The notes under the pieces: model-generated
The model's input: the letters and a program-made list of their open reading frames with translations, nothing else
What the model was told of the DNA's origin: nothing
The model's database searches: none
Shown: in pieces, positions 60,930 to 64,000 of the stretch
How positions within the stretch are numbered: the first letter of the stretch is position 1
Layout of the letters: each line of letters starts with the position of its first letter
Position numbers and translations under genes: made by a program
Assembly: GCA_026419785.1 (NCBI GenBank)
Contig: JAODTK010003777.1
Coordinates: 162,501 to 226,500, forward strand
Length of the DNA stretch: 64,000 nt
Direction of reading: 5' to 3'
Origin: Sclerodactyla briareus
Lineage: Eukaryota > Echinodermata > Holothuroidea > Dendrochirotida > Sclerodactylidae

Positions 60930-61170
60930 ATTTGGGAGTTCTTGTCAATGTCTCCATCCATTTTAGTTCTTTATCCCTAGAGTTAATATTTCAAGCCCCC
61001 CTCTCTCGCGAATGGTTTGGCTCAGCCTTGAATCAGTTTCCCGTTCGCTGGTTCTTTATTCCTTTGCCGCGCGGTAATCAAACCAACTATCTGTTACGGA
61101 ACAGATTTGGCGCATTGCTGCCTTTTGTAATATAGGTAGTTCCGCTCAGTGAATTGGATTAGCCATTTAT
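60930..61170 (+). repeat. Small dispersed repeat, copy 1
   Basis: GGCTCAGCCTTGAATCAG, GGTTCTTTATTCCTTTGCCG, GGTAATCAAAC and CAGTGAATTGGATTAGCCAT match, with gaps, sequence at about 61500-61580 and 63580-63700. Function unknown; possibly a SINE or MITE. Confidence 0.45.
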
Positions 61171-61449
61171 CGTGGTTTTGTTGAATACTCCAGGTCACTT
61201 TTATGAGACTGAGAAATTGTTCATCCTTTCAGTCAACTCCTTTCTCTGGAAGGTTTAAATGACAGAATAGGACTAAATTCCATGAATATATTTATCATCA
61301 GAGGTTACAACAGGGAAAAGCTACGTCAAAATGGGCATTGTCTGCTTATAATTTCTGCGAAATATCCAAAATATTCTACAACCTATACCTTCGCTGGCCT
61401 TCAGGAATCATGCCATTCATGCCACTATATATTTTTTTTCTTCAAAAAC

Positions 61450-61645
61450 CTTTGCCACAGATAGTACCTTATTCAGGCAACTCTCTCGCAAATAATTCAC
61501 TTTGGCCTTGGTCCGTTTCCTTAACTTTAGTGTACGTGCATGACTCTTAAGCCATAGGGTAATCTGATCATCAGTCCCGGATGTACAGTGAGAGAAACAA
61601 CAATTGACCTATGCCACTTCTATTAATAGTATTTCTTAAGAATAG
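61450..61645 (+). repeat. Small dispersed repeat, copy 2
   Basis: It shares TTTGGCCTTGGTCCGTTTCC, CTTAAGCCATAGGGTAATCT and GATCATC with copy 3 near 63590-63645. More diverged than copy 3. Confidence 0.4.
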
Positions 61646-62184
61646 TATGTGTGTATTACGGATCTGATTGGATTAGATTGCGCAAGCCATTCTCGGATAA
61701 TGAATAGGCCTTATCTAAGTGAAATTGAAGAATGATTCAAGGGGTCTATGAGAACTGTGTTCTGCGATTGGCTACACTATCGCCAATCTCTAATAATAAT
61801 CCATAATTGACAAATAATGTAATAATCTTGACTGGTCTATGCAAACACCATCTAGTAGTTATCCCACACGTCGTTGTGTAATTGATTCATTACGAAACCA
61901 TTTGCCAATCGGAAAATACCGATCCAGTACGCATCCCCGGGCATCAAACGGATAATGCTACAGCCAGCATGATATGAGTATACGATTCAAGATGGCAATT
62001 TCTGGACAGAAATATTGTCAAGGAGCTGGTCGGTCTGTTTCTGCTGGGAGTTATTGTTTTAAACGAGTCTTCCTTATTTCTTCAGAGGCTTGTCCGAAGA
62101 GTTGCAATGTTTAGATTTGCGTCACTTGTATGTATTCTCTTGGGTTTGAGTAGAATCTGCTGTCCTTACTGCTCATTTCTGTAG
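61646..62184. other. Unassigned sequence
   Basis: No gene or repeat was recognised. Confidence 0.5.
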
Positions 62185-62300
62185 CCACGTGGTATGTAGT
62201 CATCCGTCGATGACCGTCCGTACTGGCGATATAAGCATGGTGGGTTTGTCGTGGGTTCGAGACCCGACTCGCACAGTAGAGATGTCGGGTAGTTTCTCGA
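62185..62300 (+). mobile_element. Possible tRNA-derived SINE fragment
   Basis: GTGGGTTCGAGACCCGAC at about 62250-62267 contains a good RNA polymerase III B-box (GTTCGAGAC) with the flanking short complement expected of a T-arm. About 65 bases upstream TGGTATGTAG (62190-62199) is only a partial A-box. No complete cloverleaf could be drawn, so this is not a tRNA gene. The 110-codon minus frame 62111-62443 is not recognised. Confidence 0.3.
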
Positions 62301-62594
62301 TCGCCGTAGTCTATTTTGCTATCTCTCGTCCATGGACGTAATCTGTATGTATATAGCACGAGACTGGTGTTTCCAGATTGCCGTCTAACGTCTTCAAGGG
62401 TATATTCGCGAGTCCGCGAGGGAGGATAATATATACATTTCAACAGTTATAGTAAATGTTGATCACAGCCTCACAGGCCACAGTTATCTGTAGGATCTGC
62501 AACTCACAATCGGCAGCTGTACAAAGTCACTATTTGGACAGGTCTATAACCTGTATTTGGAGAAGAATTATGGTAGTTCACCATCGCAACCGAT

Positions 62595-63460
62595 TGACGA
62601 TGGAAGATGAATAAAATCAGTTACCGGGGACCGGAACAAGAAGGGGAACTACAAATAGTTATTGAGTGGATCAACCATGAAAGATGAACCGAACACAGCT
62701 ACCGGGGTCCAAGCTGGGAAGTTGAACTACAAATAGTTATTGAGTGGATCATTGATGGAAGATGAATAAAAAAAACAGCTACCGGGGGCCAAAGCTGGAA
62801 GTTGAACTACAAATAGTTATTGGGTGGGTCACCGATGGATTTTGAATAAAAAAAAAACAGTAAAGGGGGGCCAAAGCTGTTGGAAGTTGAACTACGAATA
62901 GTTATTGAGTGGATAAACGGTGAAAGATGAACGAACGAAAACAGCTACCGAGAGCCCAACTGGAAGATGAACTACACATAGTTATTGAGTGGGTCAACGA
63001 TGGATTATGAATACAAAACAGCTACCGGGGGCCAAAGCTGGAAGTTGAACTACAAATATTTTTTGAGTAGCACAACGATGGAAGATGAACAAAAACAGCT
63101 ACCCGGGGTGGAAGCTGGAAGATAAATTACAAATATTGAGTGGGTCAACGATGGATGATTGATTACAAACGGCTAATGAAGGGGCGACAATGAGAGATAA
63201 ACTACAATAACGCTACCGGGTGGATCAATGATGGAATGTAAATAACCAAGAGATGCCGAGTAGTTCGACCGTTACGATGGAATATGAATTGCAAATATCT
63301 ACCTAGCTGTCGAGGGACTGACGATGCACTATGAATAATGAACAACTACCGAGTGGACTGTTATGAAAGATACCAAATAACTACAGAGTAGACTCATGAC
63401 GATGATTAATTACAAATAAGCTACAGAATAGGTCAACATTGGAAGATGAACTACAACAAA
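62595..63460 (+). repeat. About 78-bp degenerate satellite, about 11 copies
   Basis: The unit is GATGGAAGATGAATAAAAAC, then AGCTACCGGGGGCCAAAGCT, GGAAGTTGAACTACAAATAG and TTATTGAGTGGGTCAAC. Starts near 62601, 62678, 62756, 62836, 62921, 63001, 63079 and 63152 give spacings of 73-85. The array decays strongly after 63150. Non-coding. Confidence 0.88.
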
Positions 63461-63519
63461 TTCATAAAAGGCCTCGCCAACATTCTTACATAATCGTAAC
63501 AACTGATTATTGGGAATTT

Positions 63520-63740
63520 CGAAGTCTCCTTATACCTTAAATAGTTTTAATGATTCAGGATCCTTTCCTCGATGATTAGGCTCGGCCTTGGTTCCTTATT
63601 CTGCCCAATCTTTATTCCTCAGCCGTAGGGTAAACTGAATCATCTCTCGATTGAGGAATGAGGAATTTCGGATGATGCGCAATGGAATTGGCTGCGATTA
63701 CCATTTTTTACTTAAATGTTGAGTAGGCCTCACTTATAAT
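63520..63740 (+). repeat. Small dispersed repeat, copy 3
   Basis: GGCTCGGCCTTGGTTCCTTA, TTTATTCCTCAGCCGTAGGG, TAAACTGAATCATC and GCAATGGAATTGGCTGCGAT match copies 1 and 2. It directly follows the 78-bp satellite. Confidence 0.45.
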
Positions 63741-64000
63741 TAGCGGACGCACTAATAAAATAGTGTACGAGAATTAAACACTGTATCATCATTGCCATTT
63801 TTAACGTGTTGGAATGCTTAATACATTGCCAAAGTTCTAGACGTAATTGCGGAATATATATTGCATGATTGCTACATGCCCAGAGTATAAATGATGAGTA
63901 AAATGATGTGCAGAAGAGTGTACAATCCCTGAATACTGTTCATAGAGTGTACAGAGAATGAGGGAAATAAAATTCCCTTTGGAGTTTGCATGTTTTCCTG
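63741..64000. other. Unassigned end of window
   Basis: No gene was recognised. GAGTGTACA recurs (about 63917 and 63953), reminiscent of the 71-bp satellite word TTAGAGTGTACATT, but there is no array. Confidence 0.4.

Overview
The window reads as repeat-rich, gene-poor nuclear DNA of an animal, most likely a marine invertebrate. The evidence is decayed non-LTR retrotransposons of families common in such genomes (CR1/L2-like, Rex1-like and jockey/I-like tails), abundant minisatellites and microsatellites, long G/C homopolymers, and no compact operon-like coding. I found no convincing host gene, no tRNA or rRNA gene and no CRISPR array. Almost all open frames are short, many begin at a non-ATG codon, and they match no family I recognise. 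The species cannot be fixed from the sequence alone.

Layout. 0-9 kb: a CR1/L2-like 3' end (about 1615-2200), two copies of a roughly 700-bp dispersed element ending in a CGAA/CGGA microsatellite (3985-4700, 6877-7612), a GC-rich patch (5870-6200) and a 23-bp minisatellite carrying a 21-base C run (7920-8372). 9-20 kb: a doubtful LINE tail, an AT microsatellite, a duplicated non-coding unit (10200-10865), a reverse transcriptase fragment (10965-11745), an L2-like fragment followed by a third CGAA copy on the minus strand (14290-15163), several copies of a CRE-like palindrome, and a LINE tail at 19080-19200. 20-29 kb: a small protein-like ORF, a strong hairpin, an AT microsatellite beside a fourth CGAA copy, a LINE tail, a 71-bp satellite (27537-28283) and a second reverse transcriptase fragment directly after it. 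29-48 kb: mostly featureless, apart from a fifth CGAA copy split by a LINE tail (34948-36312), a Rex1-like fragment (39389-39840) and a G-run element with inverted ends (41580-41775). 48-64 kb: a 41-bp satellite (48098-49395), a 19-bp-arm inverted repeat (50219-50294), a locally reduplicated segment with a TGTC microsatellite, a third reverse transcriptase fragment (52890-53520), a 66-bp array open throughout as a 22-residue protein repeat (55038-55736), a 60-bp hairpin minisatellite in 497-bp higher-order units (58040-59165), and a 78-bp degenerate satellite (62595-63460) among copies of a small dispersed repeat.

Nothing suggests genes working together. The biology visible here is transposon turnover and satellite expansion. 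The three observations most worth a second look are the hairpin array with its exact 497-bp higher-order period, the indel-free 22-residue repeat frame, and the five-copy CGAA element with two 5' subfamilies and a nested insertion. All repeat boundaries, counts and alignments were made by eye.
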